DNA of 64,000 nucleotides, from NCBI GenBank assembly GCA_024698145.1, contig JAILRO010000047.1, forward strand, positions 27,162 to 91,161, read 5' to 3'. The first letter of the stretch is position 1. Each line of letters starts with the position of its first letter. Under the pieces are notes generated by a model. It had not been told where the DNA came from. It did not search any database and was given only the letters and a program-made list of their open reading frames with translations. The position numbers and the translations under genes are program-made. The stretch is from Lachnospiraceae bacterium (GTDB lineage: Bacteria; Bacillota; Clostridia; Lachnospirales; Lachnospiraceae). Below, piece after piece: positions 10,731 through 21,283 of the stretch.

Positions 10731-10763
10731 AGACAGCATATGCACTCCTTACAAATGCTGTCT
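10731..10763 (-). terminator. Intrinsic terminator of rpsO
   Basis: AGACAGCAT/ATGCTGTCT arms followed on the minus strand by TTTCTTTT. Confidence 0.75.
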
Positions 10764-10771
10764 ATCTTTTT

Positions 10772-11038
10772 CTAGTGTCTTAAGCCAAGACTCTCAACAA
10801 GAGTTCTATATCTGTTGATATCAACCTTCTTTAAGTATGCAAGCATGTTCCTTCTCTGACCTACTAACTTAAGAAGACCTCTCTTTGAATGATGATCCTT
10901 TGGATGTGACTTAAAATGCTCCTGAAGGTCAAGGATTCTTGCTGTCAAAAGCGCAATCTGAACCTCCGGTGAACCTGTGTCGTTAGCACCTCTACCGTAC
11001 TTCTCAACGATCTCTTTTTTCTGCTCTGCTGTTACCAT
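10772..11038 (-). CDS. rpsO: 30S ribosomal protein S15
   Basis: 88 aa; [48 protein letters not shown] is characteristic. Confidence 0.98.
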   Translation of the reverse strand: MVTAEQKKEIVEKYGRGANDTGSPEVQIALLTARILDLQEHFKSHPKDHHSKRGLLKLVGQRRNMLAYLKKVDINRYRTLVESLGLRH

Positions 11039-11044
11039 AGCATT

Positions 11045-11110
11045 ACCTCCTATAATATAAATCTAATCGCCAACTACCCGGACTAAGGTCGGAGTTTCCT
11101 ATGTCTGAGT
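11045..11110 (-). promoter_or_regulatory. Candidate structured rpsO 5' leader (possible S15 autoregulatory element)
   Basis: Minus strand GGAAACTCCGACCTTAGTCCGGGTAGTTGGCGATTAG can fold (CCGAC/GTCCGG with a bulge) directly upstream of the S15 RBS; S15 leaders are commonly autoregulatory. Confidence 0.35.
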
Positions 11111-11237
11111 AATGGTTAATACTTTGGTATAATAACATAGCACCTATAATTTGTAAACATTTTTTTGTATCATTGCGCAAAAATTGATTATATGCTATCA
11201 TTTATTGTCACAAACAGTATTACAAGGAGATAAATTC

Positions 11238-12338
11238 ATGGCAGGTTCAACATTCGGAACAATTTTTCGTGTTACAACATGGGGAGAGTCACATGGAAAA
11301 GCTTTGGGTGTCGTTATAGACGGCTGTCCCGCGGGATTAGAGCTTTCAGAAAGCGATATAACGCCATATATGAATCGTAGGAAACCCGGGCAATCAAGAT
11401 TTGCCACACCTCGAAAGGAAGACGATTCTGTCGAGATTCTTTCAGGCGTATTTGAGGGCAAAACAACAGGAACTCCTATATCGATGATTGTTTACAATAC
11501 ATCACAGAAGTCTCACGATTACAGTGAGATTGCAACTTACTATAGACCCGGACACGCAGATTTCACCTTTGATGAAAAATACGGTTTCAGGGATTACAGA
11601 GGTGGCGGTCGTTCATCAGGAAGAGAAACTGCTGCAAGAGTTGCCGCAGGTGCTGTTGCTTGCAAGATTCTGAAACAACTTAATATAACCGTATCGGCTT
11701 ACACTGCTTCTATCGGTGATATTAGTATTGACTATGACAAATTTGACGAAGACGAAATATTCAACAATAGTCTATATATGCCTGACAAAGAGGCTGCTGC
11801 ACTTGCAAGTGAATATCTTCAGAACGTTTCAAAAGATGGTGATTCCGCAGGTGGAATTATAGAATGCGTTGTAAATGGTACTCCGGCTGGACTGGGGGAT
11901 CCGGTATTTGACAAGCTTGATGCAAATCTTGCAAAAGCAATCACATCAATCGGTGCAGTTAAAGGCTTTGAAGTTGGAGATGGTTTCAAAGTCGCCCACT
12001 CAAACGCTTCTGCTAACAACGATGCGTTTGTCTTAAGCGATACCGGAAAGATTGTCAAATCAACCAATCATGCAGGCGGAATACTTGGCGGAATAAGCGA
12101 CGGTGATACCATTATACTAAGAGCAGGTTTTAAGCCAACCCCTTCAATTACAAAGGAACAACAGACAGTCAACAAAGATAATGAAGAAATCAATATATCC
12201 GTAAAAGGAAGACATGATCCGATTATCGTACCAAGAGCTGTTGTAGTTGTTGAAGCTATGACCGCCATCACCGTGTTAGATTCACTTCTCATGAATATGA
12301 CATCTCGACTTGATAACATCATAAAGTTTTACAAGTAA
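11238..12338 (+). CDS. aroC: Chorismate synthase
   Basis: [33 protein letters not shown]...[15 protein letters not shown]; start moved from 11184 to ATG 11238, preceded by AAGGAGA. Confidence 0.97.
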   Translation: MAGSTFGTIFRVTTWGESHGKALGVVIDGCPAGLELSESDITPYMNRRKPGQSRFATPRKEDDSVEILSGVFEGKTTGTPISMIVYNTSQKSHDYSEIATYYRPGHADFTFDEKYGFRDYRGGGRSSGRETAARVAAGAVACKILKQLNITVSAYTASIGDISIDYDKFDEDEIFNNSLYMPDKEAAALASEYLQNVSKDGDSAGGIIECVVNGTPAGLGDPVFDKLDANLAKAITSIGAVKGFEVGDGFKVAHSNASANNDAFVLSDTGKIVKSTNHAGGILGGISDGDTIILRAGFKPTPSITKEQQTVNKDNEEINISVKGRHDPIIVPRAVVVVEAMTAITVLDSLLMNMTSRLDNIIKFYK

Positions 12339-12341
12339 TAC

Positions 12342-12380
12342 AAAATAACTGCTACCGTTATATTGGGTAGCAGTTATTTT
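12342..12380. terminator. Bidirectional terminator shared by aroC and the convergent cell-wall-binding gene
   Basis: AAAATAACTGCTACC...GGTAGCAGTTATTTT perfect arms with A-run and T-run flanks. Confidence 0.85.
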
Positions 12381-13321
12381 TGTATAAACAATATGTCATA
12401 ATAATATACATTATCAATCATATAAGAACCAAGTCCTACACAGTTAATATCCTCTCTGTTCAACACACCTATGAAATTATTATCAAGCTTGATATGTCCC
12501 GTCAACATATCAATACTATAATCCGGTTGGCCTCCATACGAAAACTCATAACCCTTCTCGCATTTTATTCCACAATCCTGAATCAATCTTTTGACATCAC
12601 CATCGTCTGCAAAACCATTAACCAAAGATGACGCCCTAAGGACTGCGCATGCTGATACTTTGGTATCTAGGGATATTTCTGAAAGTCCATGCTCTTTCCT
12701 GTAATCATTAATATAGACAAATACCGGATAAAGCATTGTAGCATTCTCATCAATACTTCCATCTGAATTGAAGATATATGTAGTATCATCAATTGTCATG
12801 ATAGTATCATGAACTCTCGCACCATTCTCATCGAAATAATACCTGTATCCATTGATGGTTTCAAATCCTATTACTACTCTTCCCTTTTCACCACCGTAGA
12901 ACCAGTCATCACCGTTTTTGTACCAGCCGACTACATACTCTGCATTCGTATTAAAATAATACTTAACACCTTCATAATCTACGAGGCCGGTCTTAATTCT
13001 TCCGTCATCTTCCGTAATGAAAAAAACATCTTCTGTGTCAATTACACCTATCTGTATTACACCATTCTCGTCAGCGTAATAATATGCATCTTTGTCTTCT
13101 ACATAAAACTTTCCGGTCTTAAGATATCCATCTTCGTCAAAATAGTACAAACATTCATCAATATCAGTAAAACCAATCGAATATTCGCCATCCTCATTGG
13201 TATAACGTCGTCCATTCTCGTCCTCGTCCCAATACGCACGAACCGAATTATTAATACTGAAGAATATTCCTATGACTGCAATGAATACAACCGAAAAAAT
13301 AATCAATACTCTTTTATTCAT
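12374..13321 (-). CDS. Secreted cell-wall/glucan-binding repeat protein with a C-terminal CAP/SCP-like domain
   Basis: Signal/anchor N-terminus; serial YYFDENG/YYFNTN-type binding repeats; C-terminal INDYRKEHGLSEISLDTKVSACAVLRASSL resembles the CAP domain. Confidence 0.7.
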   Translation of the reverse strand: MNKRVLIIFSVVFIAVIGIFFSINNSVRAYWDEDENGRRYTNEDGEYSIGFTDIDECLYYFDEDGYLKTGKFYVEDKDAYYYADENGVIQIGVIDTEDVFFITEDDGRIKTGLVDYEGVKYYFNTNAEYVVGWYKNGDDWFYGGEKGRVVIGFETINGYRYYFDENGARVHDTIMTIDDTTYIFNSDGSIDENATMLYPVFVYINDYRKEHGLSEISLDTKVSACAVLRASSLVNGFADDGDVKRLIQDCGIKCEKGYEFSYGGQPDYSIDMLTGHIKLDNNFIGVLNREDINCVGLGSYMIDNVYYYDILFIQK

Positions 13322-13329
13322 AATCCTAC

Positions 13330-14220
13330 CTATATGTTAGCCCTAGGATGCGTCTTGTTGTAAACTTCCTTAAGCTTTGTATTAGCATTAGCCTTAGCAT
13401 AAATCTGTGTCGTAGAAATATCAGAATGTCCAAGCATTTCCTGAACAGACTTAAGATCAGCTCCATTGTTAACAAGATGCATTGCAAATGAATGTCTTAT
13501 AGTATGAGGAGTTATGTCTTTCTTAATTCCTGCTTTTCCCGAATAATACTTAATAATCTTCCAAAAACCTTGTCTTGTCATAGGCGCACCCTGACAATTT
13601 GTAAACAAATACTCCTGCTCCTGGGTGCATAATGCACCTCTGGCATCCTTAATGTATTTCTCCAATGCGAGCTTGGTTTCCTTTGTAAAAGGTATAACTC
13701 TGTCCTTGTTACCGTCTTTGCATTCAATATAATCTAACGACAAATTGACATCTGTAATTTTGAGCGTGATAAGCTCTGAAACTCTTATACCTGTTGCATA
13801 AAGCAATTCTAACATTGCCTTATCTCTAATATCTTTGGGTGTTGTTCCTCCCGGTTGTTCAAGCAAAAGACTTACTTCATCCATGGTAAGAATAACAGGA
13901 AGTTTCTTCTCGATTTTGGGCGGTTTTAATACCTCACTCGGATCTTCAGTAATAACACCCTGCTTAGCCAAAAAAATAAAAAAGGCCTTGATAGATGCTA
14001 TGTTTCTTGACACAGTTGCTGATGACATACCCTGCTTCTCAATCTGCAAAACATACGAATTCAAATTAGTTCCTGTAATTTGATTAACGTCATCTATACC
14101 GATGGCTGATAAGTAATTATACAGCTTTTTCAAGTCTCTTCGGTATGATGCAACGGTATTCGCACTTGCTCGTTTCACATTCGTTAAGTAGTCAACGAAC
14201 TGGTCAATCTTTTGTAACAT
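13330..14220 (-). CDS. xerD: Tyrosine recombinase XerD
   Basis: ELLYATGIRVSELITL, HTIRHSFAMHLVNNGADLKSVQEMLGHSDISTTQIY active-site motifs. Confidence 0.93.
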   Translation of the reverse strand: MLQKIDQFVDYLTNVKRASANTVASYRRDLKKLYNYLSAIGIDDVNQITGTNLNSYVLQIEKQGMSSATVSRNIASIKAFFIFLAKQGVITEDPSEVLKPPKIEKKLPVILTMDEVSLLLEQPGGTTPKDIRDKAMLELLYATGIRVSELITLKITDVNLSLDYIECKDGNKDRVIPFTKETKLALEKYIKDARGALCTQEQEYLFTNCQGAPMTRQGFWKIIKYYSGKAGIKKDITPHTIRHSFAMHLVNNGADLKSVQEMLGHSDISTTQIYAKANANTKLKEVYNKTHPRANI

Positions 14221-14357
14221 TTCAAGTCCCCTTAAATAAAAAATAACATACTCACATTATAAATGCTAATTTACATAAAATCAAACATTATTTTTTCACA
14301 AATATCTTGTATTTACTGTATTTTCAACGTTTTATACAATTAGTGGTGTTAACATAA

Positions 14358-14936
14358 TCAACTCACACTACATATTGAAAAAAATAATTTAAAAAAATTA
14401 TGTAAATATAGTTCCAATCCTACTCCTAAAGCCAATAAAACAATAATTACAAATGTTTTAAATAATAAAAACAACTTGTTAACATTATTACAATTACATG
14501 TATTCTCCCGCACAAAAAATACTCCAAAAAGATATATACACCAAAAATACGATAATAAAAATGGCAAAAACAAAACAAAATTGATACCTATTCCCTTCAA
14601 GAAATATAAAACAAAAAAATGAGAGTATAGGAACCCATAAGCCGTTCCAAAAAAGCCACAAAATAATATTGCCGAGAAATAATACGATATTACACAGGCT
14701 ATAAATACAAATAAGCATATTTGAACCAAGCGTTCTTTTACTATATACAAAATATAATTATGGGAAATATTTGACATAAGACTATTATCAAAATAAGCGA
14801 AAAAATCGTTGTGACAAACAACATATATCAGGACACCGAAAAGCATGCCGACAAACAATGGTAAAAAAGTAACTAATTTTATATTGTTATCATCTTTTTG
14901 CAAATAAATCACCCCTGATAACAATATATGAGTCAT
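14358..14936 (-). CDS. Polytopic membrane protein, candidate divergent SpoIIM (stage II sporulation protein M)
   Basis: 192 aa, strongly hydrophobic, several TM segments, FCGFFGTAYGFLYSHF resembles the SpoIIM/DUF95 core; lies directly upstream of xerD as spoIIM does near xerD in Bacillus. Confidence 0.5.
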   Translation of the reverse strand: MTHILLSGVIYLQKDDNNIKLVTFLPLFVGMLFGVLIYVVCHNDFFAYFDNSLMSNISHNYILYIVKERLVQICLFVFIACVISYYFSAILFCGFFGTAYGFLYSHFFVLYFLKGIGINFVLFLPFLLSYFWCIYLFGVFFVRENTCNCNNVNKLFLLFKTFVIIVLLALGVGLELYLHNFFKLFFSICSVS

Positions 14937-14967
14937 GAATAAATAATATATCCTGATAAAAAAGAAA

Positions 14968-14992
14968 GAGTCCGAAATATAATTTCGGACTC
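14968..14992 (-). terminator. Intrinsic terminator of rny
   Basis: GAGTCCGAAAT/ATTTCGGACTC arms; minus-strand tail TTTCTTTTTTATC. Confidence 0.85.
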
Positions 14993-15012
14993 AGAACTCG
15001 CATCGATCAAGT

Positions 15013-16563
15013 CTATTTTGCGTAATCCGTTACACGTGATTCTCTGATAATATTAACCTTAATCTGACCCGGATACTTAAGCTCATCTTCAATTCGCTTA
15101 GAAATATCTCTAGCCATGAGAACCATGTCGGCATCACTCACCTGCTCAGGAACTACCATAATACGAATCTCTCTACCTGCCTGAATTGCAAAAGATTTAT
15201 CAACGCCCTTAAAGTCGTTGGCAATGTCCTCTAACTGTTTTAATCGTGTTGTATAAGTCTCTAATGTCTCACGTCTTGCACCCGGTCTTGCAGCTGAAAT
15301 AGCATCTGCAGCCTGTACAATACATGCAATAAGTGACTCAGGTTCCACATCTCCATGATGTGCCTCAACAGCATTAATGATAAGCGGTGTCTCTTTATAT
15401 TTTCTACAAAGATCTACACCAATCTGTACATGAGATCCTTCCATCTCGTGGTCAACAGATTTACCAATGTCGTGAAGAAGTCCTGCTCGTTTGGCCAAAC
15501 GGACATCCTCTCCAACTTCTGCTGCAAGTAAACCACACAACAAAGATACTTCCATAGAATGCTTTAACGCATTCTGTCCGTAACTTGTTCTGTACTTCAT
15601 CTTACCAAGTAAGCGCACAAGCTCCGGATGAATTCCCTGAACACCAACTTCAAATGTGGCATTCTCTCCTTCTTCCTTCATAGTCTGCTCGACTTCTTTC
15701 TGCGCCTTCTCGACCATTTCTTCAATTCTTGCCGGATGAATTCTTCCATCAAGAATTAATTTTTCAAGAGCAATTCTCGCAACTTCACGTCTTACCGTAT
15801 CAAAACTTGATAAGATAACCGCTTCCGGAGTATCATCAATAATAAGATCTACTCCTGTCATTGTTTCAAGAGTACGAATGTTTCTACCCTCTCTACCAAT
15901 AATACGTCCCTTCATCTCGTCATTAGGTAACTGTACCAATGAGATTGTGGACTCTGCGACATGATCAACTGCACATTTCTGTATAGCTGTCACTACATAC
16001 TCTTTAGCCTTCTTTCCGGCTTCTTCCTTGGCTCTGTTCTCCATCTCTTTGATAAGAACAGCTGTTTCATGTTTTACATCTTCTTCAACAGTTTTTAATA
16101 AATATTCTTTTGCTTGTTCAGAGGTTAATCCAGAGATTCTCTCCAGTTCCTGTAGTTTCTTTGATTCAAGCTCTTCAACTTTTGCTTTCTGCTTTTCCAA
16201 AGATGATTCTCTAGATGCAAGGCTTGCTTCTTTCTTCTCTATCGCTTCTGTCTTACGATCAAGATTCTCCTCACGGGAAAGTAATCTCTTTTCCATTCGC
16301 TGAACCTCGTTGCGACGATCTTTAATTTCTTTATCAAGATCATTCTTGGTCTTGATTGAATCTTCCTTAGCTTCTAGGAGAATCTCCTTCTTCTTGGCTT
16401 CAGCATTTTTAACGGCTTCATCTATAATCTCTCTCGATCTGTCCATTGCATCACGGTTCTTCTTCTCAACAACATTCTTACGATATGCGTTGCAAATAAC
16501 CCATGTGACAACAACAGCTACGATTAAAATAATAGCAAAAGCAATCAAATAGCTTGGTTCCAC
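15013..16563 (-). CDS. rny: Ribonuclease Y
   Basis: N-terminal TM, long coiled coil, KH ([34 protein letters not shown]) and HD ([12 protein letters not shown]) domains. Confidence 0.97.
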   Translation of the reverse strand: MEPSYLIAFAIILIVAVVVTWVICNAYRKNVVEKKNRDAMDRSREIIDEAVKNAEAKKKEILLEAKEDSIKTKNDLDKEIKDRRNEVQRMEKRLLSREENLDRKTEAIEKKEASLASRESSLEKQKAKVEELESKKLQELERISGLTSEQAKEYLLKTVEEDVKHETAVLIKEMENRAKEEAGKKAKEYVVTAIQKCAVDHVAESTISLVQLPNDEMKGRIIGREGRNIRTLETMTGVDLIIDDTPEAVILSSFDTVRREVARIALEKLILDGRIHPARIEEMVEKAQKEVEQTMKEEGENATFEVGVQGIHPELVRLLGKMKYRTSYGQNALKHSMEVSLLCGLLAAEVGEDVRLAKRAGLLHDIGKSVDHEMEGSHVQIGVDLCRKYKETPLIINAVEAHHGDVEPESLIACIVQAADAISAARPGARRETLETYTTRLKQLEDIANDFKGVDKSFAIQAGREIRIMVVPEQVSDADMVLMARDISKRIEDELKYPGQIKVNIIRESRVTDYAK

Positions 16564-16683
16564 AGGAGCACCTCCTTATTTAATTATAGTGTACTTTACA
16601 TAAGCACACTAATAAAGTGTATCTTTTTTTGTACATAATGTCAAGTAAAAGAATAATATTATTGGCATTTTATCAAATTTTCA

Positions 16684-17709
16684 CTATTCCTGTTCAGCAA
16701 CTTCATCCTTTTTGATGAGTCCGGCTGCCTCACGAACCTTAACTTCTATTTCTTTGGTAATTTCCGGATTATCTTCAAGATATACTTTCGTATTCTCTCT
16801 ACCCTGTCCTATCTTCTCTCCGTTATATGAGAACCACGCACCGGATTTGTTGATAATATCCATCTTAACAGCAAGATCAAGAATATCTCCAACCTTAGAT
16901 ATACCCTTACCAAACATAATATCAAACTCTGCCTCTCTAAAAGGTGGCGCAACCTTATTCTTAACAATCTTAACTCTTGTTCTGTTACCAATAACTTCAC
17001 CGTTCTGCTTCAACGTCTCGATTCTTCTAACATCAAGTCTAACAGAAGAATAGAACTTAAGCGCACGACCACCTGTAGTTGTCTCAGGGTTACCAAACAT
17101 TACACCAACCTTCTCACGAAGCTGATTGATAAATATTACAACACAATTAGATCTGCTTATAACAGCAGTAAGTTTCCTAAGTGCCTGTGACATAAGTCTT
17201 GCCTGAAGCCCTACATGAGAATCTCCCATCTCGCCATCTATCTCGGCCTTAGGAACAAGAGCTGCTACCGAATCGACAATTATAACGTCAACCGCACCGG
17301 AACGAACCATTGTCTCTGTAATCTCTAACGCCTGCTCTCCGTTATCAGGCTGCGAAATATATAAATTATTAATATCAACACCTATATTGCCGGCATATAC
17401 AGGATCAAGTGCATGCTCTGCATCGATAAATCCTGCGATACCACCCTGCTTCTGAACTTCTGCAACTATATGAAGTGCAACTGTTGTCTTACCACTCGAC
17501 TCCGGACCATAAACTTCTATAATTCTTCCCTTAGGAACTCCGCCTATTCCAAGTGCAAGATCAAGACTTAAAGAACCTGTAGGAATTGCTTCAACATTCA
17601 TGCTTGCTGCTGAATCACCAAGCTTCATAACCGTACCTTTACCAAACTGTTTCTCAATATTAGCAAGTGCTGCATCAAGTGCTCTCATCTTATCTTCATT
17701 ACCAGCCAT
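16684..17709 (-). CDS. recA: Recombinase RecA
   Basis: [43 protein letters not shown]; start set to ATG 17709 ([11 protein letters not shown]) with GGAGGT 7-8 nt upstream rather than the ORF-track start 17730. Confidence 0.98.
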   Translation of the reverse strand: MAGNEDKMRALDAALANIEKQFGKGTVMKLGDSAASMNVEAIPTGSLSLDLALGIGGVPKGRIIEVYGPESSGKTTVALHIVAEVQKQGGIAGFIDAEHALDPVYAGNIGVDINNLYISQPDNGEQALEITETMVRSGAVDVIIVDSVAALVPKAEIDGEMGDSHVGLQARLMSQALRKLTAVISRSNCVVIFINQLREKVGVMFGNPETTTGGRALKFYSSVRLDVRRIETLKQNGEVIGNRTRVKIVKNKVAPPFREAEFDIMFGKGISKVGDILDLAVKMDIINKSGAWFSYNGEKIGQGRENTKVYLEDNPEITKEIEVKVREAAGLIKKDEVAEQE

Positions 17710-17723
17710 TAAATCATACCTCC

Positions 17724-17737
17724 TGAACATCTGTTCG
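17724..17737 (-). promoter_or_regulatory. LexA/SOS box upstream of recA
   Basis: Minus strand CGAACAGATGTTCA matches the Gram-positive consensus CGAACRNRYGTTYC at 13 of 14 positions; lies between a TATAAT and the recA RBS. Confidence 0.85.
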
Positions 17738-17955
17738 TTTTTTTATTATACTAATATAAAATATTTCTTTTGTCAACAAAAAATCGAATGTATTTTCGAT
17801 TTTTAAATAACTAATTATAAAATTCAATATAAATAAGGGAAAAAATAAGATACATTCCAGACATGCTTTAATTTATCATACTTCCACAAACTTGTAAAGA
17901 AAAACAATATATATTATAATCTTCATTAATAAAACGACGAAAAGAGAGAACTATA

Positions 17956-19188
17956 ATGAAGCATGTAGGTATCATTGCCGAATACAATCCCTTTCATAAC
18001 GGTCACTTTTACCAGATTTCTAAGGTAAAAGCTATGTTTCCCGACAAGAAAATAATCGTATGTATGAGTGGTGATTATGTTCAACGTGGTGAACCTGCAC
18101 TCATTTCCAAAACCATACGATGCGATATGGCACTTCATGGCGGATGCGACGTCGTCCTTTCTTTCCCGCCAATGTTTTCATCTGCTTCATCGGAACATTT
18201 TGCCGCAGCAGGTGTCCTTATGCTGGCAAAAACCGGCGTAATAGACACCCTTTGTTTTGGTGCTGAATGCGACGACTTAACAACATTAAGTACTATTGCA
18301 GACATTTTTGTAAATGAGCCAATCTCCTTCAAGGAAGCCTTGAAAAAAGGGATCTCAAACGGGCTCTCATTTCCAAAAGCACGTGCAAATGCCTTAAAAG
18401 AATGTTATCCGGACTGTGACTATGAAAGTATCATTAATCAACCCAATAATATTTTGGCAATAGAATATATCAAAACAATCAAACGTTATTCCCTTCCGAT
18501 TACACCGGTGGTTATCAAACGATCAAGCTCAAATTACAATGATTTATCGCTTAACGACTCTATTTGTTCAGCATCGGCACTTAGAAATGCCACAGCAAAA
18601 GACAATGATTTTAATGTATGGAAAGAGCATATTCCCGAGGCCTCATACAATGTTCTTGAAAAATATCCTTACTTCAAGCCACTGTTTTTCTCTGATATGT
18701 ACGCGCTTTTGCAGTATCGAATTATAAGCGAGAAGAAAAACCTCAACCAATATCATGAGTGTAGTGAATTTGTAGCTAACCAATTGGATAAGCTTTCGTA
18801 TCTTCCTACATCTTTCAATGAACTTATCGATAGTTTGACAGGCAAGCACATTACCGAATCCAGACTTCGAAGAATAATGCTTAACATTTTACTTATGCGA
18901 ACAAACGAGAAAATAAAACCTTTGATTGACAAGGAATACGTTCCATATATAAGAATCTTGGGATTTAACGAAGAAAGTGCATTTATTCTTAAAGAAATGA
19001 AAGAACATACAGAACTTCCAATAATCAATAAAACAGCCAATGCTTCCGCTGTCTTATCGGAACATGCACACGAAGCATTCCTGCAAGACGTTTACGAAAG
19101 TTCGCTGTACAGACAAATCTTTCATAACAAATACGGCATTCTTATTCCGTCAGAATACGAGCAGTCTGTAATAATTCATCGCAAATAA
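17956..19188 (+). CDS. tmcAL: tRNA(Met) cytidine acetate ligase (TmcAL/YlbM family nucleotidyltransferase)
   Basis: MKHVGIIAEYNPFHNGHFYQISKVK; CMSGDYVQRGEPAL; 410 aa. Confidence 0.9.
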   Translation: MKHVGIIAEYNPFHNGHFYQISKVKAMFPDKKIIVCMSGDYVQRGEPALISKTIRCDMALHGGCDVVLSFPPMFSSASSEHFAAAGVLMLAKTGVIDTLCFGAECDDLTTLSTIADIFVNEPISFKEALKKGISNGLSFPKARANALKECYPDCDYESIINQPNNILAIEYIKTIKRYSLPITPVVIKRSSSNYNDLSLNDSICSASALRNATAKDNDFNVWKEHIPEASYNVLEKYPYFKPLFFSDMYALLQYRIISEKKNLNQYHECSEFVANQLDKLSYLPTSFNELIDSLTGKHITESRLRRIMLNILLMRTNEKIKPLIDKEYVPYIRILGFNEESAFILKEMKEHTELPIINKTANASAVLSEHAHEAFLQDVYESSLYRQIFHNKYGILIPSEYEQSVIIHRK

Positions 19189-19224
19189 CCATAATATTTA
19201 TAAAACCGTTTTTCCGGTTATTTT

Positions 19225-20106
19225 ATGAAACGATTATTTTTCTTCTGCTCTCTTATTGTCTTGTTACTTATTTTTCACGACAATGTGATTTCCGGCGCAG
19301 CAGACGGTCTTATGCTATGGTATCGCGTCATAATACCGACTCTCCTACCATTTATTCTAATAACAAATGCCATGTCGGAAAGTCATTCTTACGATGTTCT
19401 GACTTCGTATAATCCCAAAACCTATTGCATCACAGCAATACTTATCGGTAATCTGTGTGGATATCCAATCGGCGCGAAAATACTTAATGATTTTGTTCAC
19501 GATAAGAAAATCCCCAACTCTGTATCATTATCAATGCTTTCTGTTTCCAGTCAGGCAAGCCCCATGTTTCTTATTGGTTACGTTTACAACAGAGTGCTTG
19601 AAAAAACAATACCTCTTTTCTCATTCCTTATACTGATATACCTTCCAACAATTCTCTTTTCAGCAATAAAGATAAGAAAAATAAAACAAAACAGCTATAC
19701 CATTCTTACACCAAAAACAAACAAAAGCTCCAACAACTATCAGAAAAGTTTTCTTAATTCCGTACGAATAATCGTTGTTATCGGTGTCTATATAATGATT
19801 TTTTCAATTATTTTACGTATCATTCTAACGCATACCAAGTACTTATACCTTAAATGTTGCCTTTCTTTTTTGGAAATCACAACCGGACTTAACCTTATTA
19901 AATCGTTAAAGATTAATACTTCTTTAAAACTGCCATTAATAATGAGCCTGTCATCTTTCGGTGGTCTATGCACCGCATTCCAGATAAAAAGTGTATTGAC
20001 TTACGAAAAGCCAACAATAAAAAAATACCTGCTTGATAAATTATTATTATCAGCAGGTACTTTCTTACTTACTTGTCTATATCATATTTTCTTTTCCATT
20101 GTGTAA
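19225..20106 (+). CDS. ylbJ: YlbJ-like sporulation integral membrane protein (nucleoside-recognition fold)
   Basis: Polytopic; LMLWYRVIIPTLLPFILI, GNLCGYPIGAKI...LSVSSQASPMFLIG; downstream of tmcAL (ylbM). Confidence 0.75.
   Translation: MKRLFFFCSLIVLLLIFHDNVISGAADGLMLWYRVIIPTLLPFILITNAMSESHSYDVLTSYNPKTYCITAILIGNLCGYPIGAKILNDFVHDKKIPNSVSLSMLSVSSQASPMFLIGYVYNRVLEKTIPLFSFLILIYLPTILFSAIKIRKIKQNSYTILTPKTNKSSNNYQKSFLNSVRIIVVIGVYIMIFSIILRIILTHTKYLYLKCCLSFLEITTGLNLIKSLKINTSLKLPLIMSLSSFGGLCTAFQIKSVLTYEKPTIKKYLLDKLLLSAGTFLLTCLYHIFFSIV
20026..20059 (-). terminator. Intrinsic-terminator-like hairpin (minus strand) embedded in the ylbJ coding sequence
   Basis: Minus strand TACCTGCTGATAATAATAATTTATCAAGCAGGTATTTTTTTATTG; 23 nt past the stop of the 20082 gene. 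Confidence 0.75.
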
Positions 20107-21269
20107 TCATCAATAGTTCCTACAGATTTGGCCGGTTTTGCAGGTTGCTCACCGTTTCCTGATGCTTTGTCCTCTACAACAGGTCGTCCCATTCTCGGAC
20201 CTCTTTTCACATTCCCCTCCATAGGTGGAACTTCTCTATCCTGAATACCGTTTGCCTTGATTGAAGCCTTATCAACCTTGTTAGCCTGTGCAACCTCTAA
20301 AGTCTTTGCAACCGTTTCCTGTGCTGTCTGTGGTGTATGAACTACCGGGTTACGTCTTCTAACAACTTTCTTAACCTTCTTTTCAGAAGCCTCCTGCTCA
20401 TTAACAGGTGTTGCCTCTTTTGCTGCCTGTGCCGGTGCTACATTGTTAGGCACTGTTGCCTCAAGAGGGATATCATTAGGAACAACATCAACTCCTGTAG
20501 CTACAAGATCAGGAACATTTATTTCAGGCTTCTCCTTAGCAGGTGCCTCCTCCGGTCTTACCGGCTTGTCTTCCTTGCCACCCACAGCCTGCTTAACCTT
20601 ATCCATCATGCTCTGCTTTGCCTTTGGTGAAGGTGGAACCGCCTTACCGTTAGCTGCTGTTTTCATCTGAGGAGCTCTTGTTACACTTGCAGGGTCGCCT
20701 GTAAATGCTACTATCTGTCCCTGAATCTCTTCAACATTGGAATTAGCTATCATAAGATCATTCTGAAGTGTAGAAAGCAAATTCTCATAGTTGGCACGTT
20801 CTGCATTAGCAGTAGCCTCAATGTAATTCTTAAGCCCCATCATTATGTCATTTGTATACTGCATAGCACCAAGTCGAAGCTCATTTGCTTCTGCTGTAGC
20901 ATTTGCCAAAATCTCATTAGCCTGTACTCTTGCCATTTCAACAGTCTCATACGCCTGCTGGTTAGCCTGATGCATAATCTCCGTCTCTGATATCATCTGA
21001 TTGGCACGTGTTGTTGCCTCTGCCATAATTCCATCTGCAGTATTTCTCGCATCCATAAGAATTGCTTCTTTGTTACGCATAATCTTCTTACATCTGTCTA
21101 TCTCTGCAGGTATTTTAACCTTAAGATCTCCAAACAACTCATCAAACTCGTCTCTTGGAACAACTACTTTATTGGAAGACAATGCTGTTGTTTTACAGCT
21201 GTTCATAAAATCCTCAATCTCATTCATTACATCTTCAATACTTTTTCTTGCCAATGTTTCTTCCTCCAT
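20082..21269 (-). CDS. Coiled-coil, DivIVA-like protein with a disordered P/A/K-rich C-terminal half
   Basis: Heptad-rich region IMRNKEAILMDARNTADGIMAEATTRANQMISETEIMHQANQQAYETVEMARVQANEILANATAEANEL; low-complexity tail. Confidence 0.45.
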   Translation of the reverse strand: MEEETLARKSIEDVMNEIEDFMNSCKTTALSSNKVVVPRDEFDELFGDLKVKIPAEIDRCKKIMRNKEAILMDARNTADGIMAEATTRANQMISETEIMHQANQQAYETVEMARVQANEILANATAEANELRLGAMQYTNDIMMGLKNYIEATANAERANYENLLSTLQNDLMIANSNVEEIQGQIVAFTGDPASVTRAPQMKTAANGKAVPPSPKAKQSMMDKVKQAVGGKEDKPVRPEEAPAKEKPEINVPDLVATGVDVVPNDIPLEATVPNNVAPAQAAKEATPVNEQEASEKKVKKVVRRRNPVVHTPQTAQETVAKTLEVAQANKVDKASIKANGIQDREVPPMEGNVKRGPRMGRPVVEDKASGNGEQPAKPAKSVGTIDDYTMEKKI

Positions 21270-21283
21270 TCATAAAATTAATA

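Noticed and set aside
13330-14220. Tyrosine recombinase as a sign of a mobile element
   Set aside because: Sequence and neighbourhood match housekeeping XerD; no att-like repeats, phage genes or tRNA insertion site nearby.
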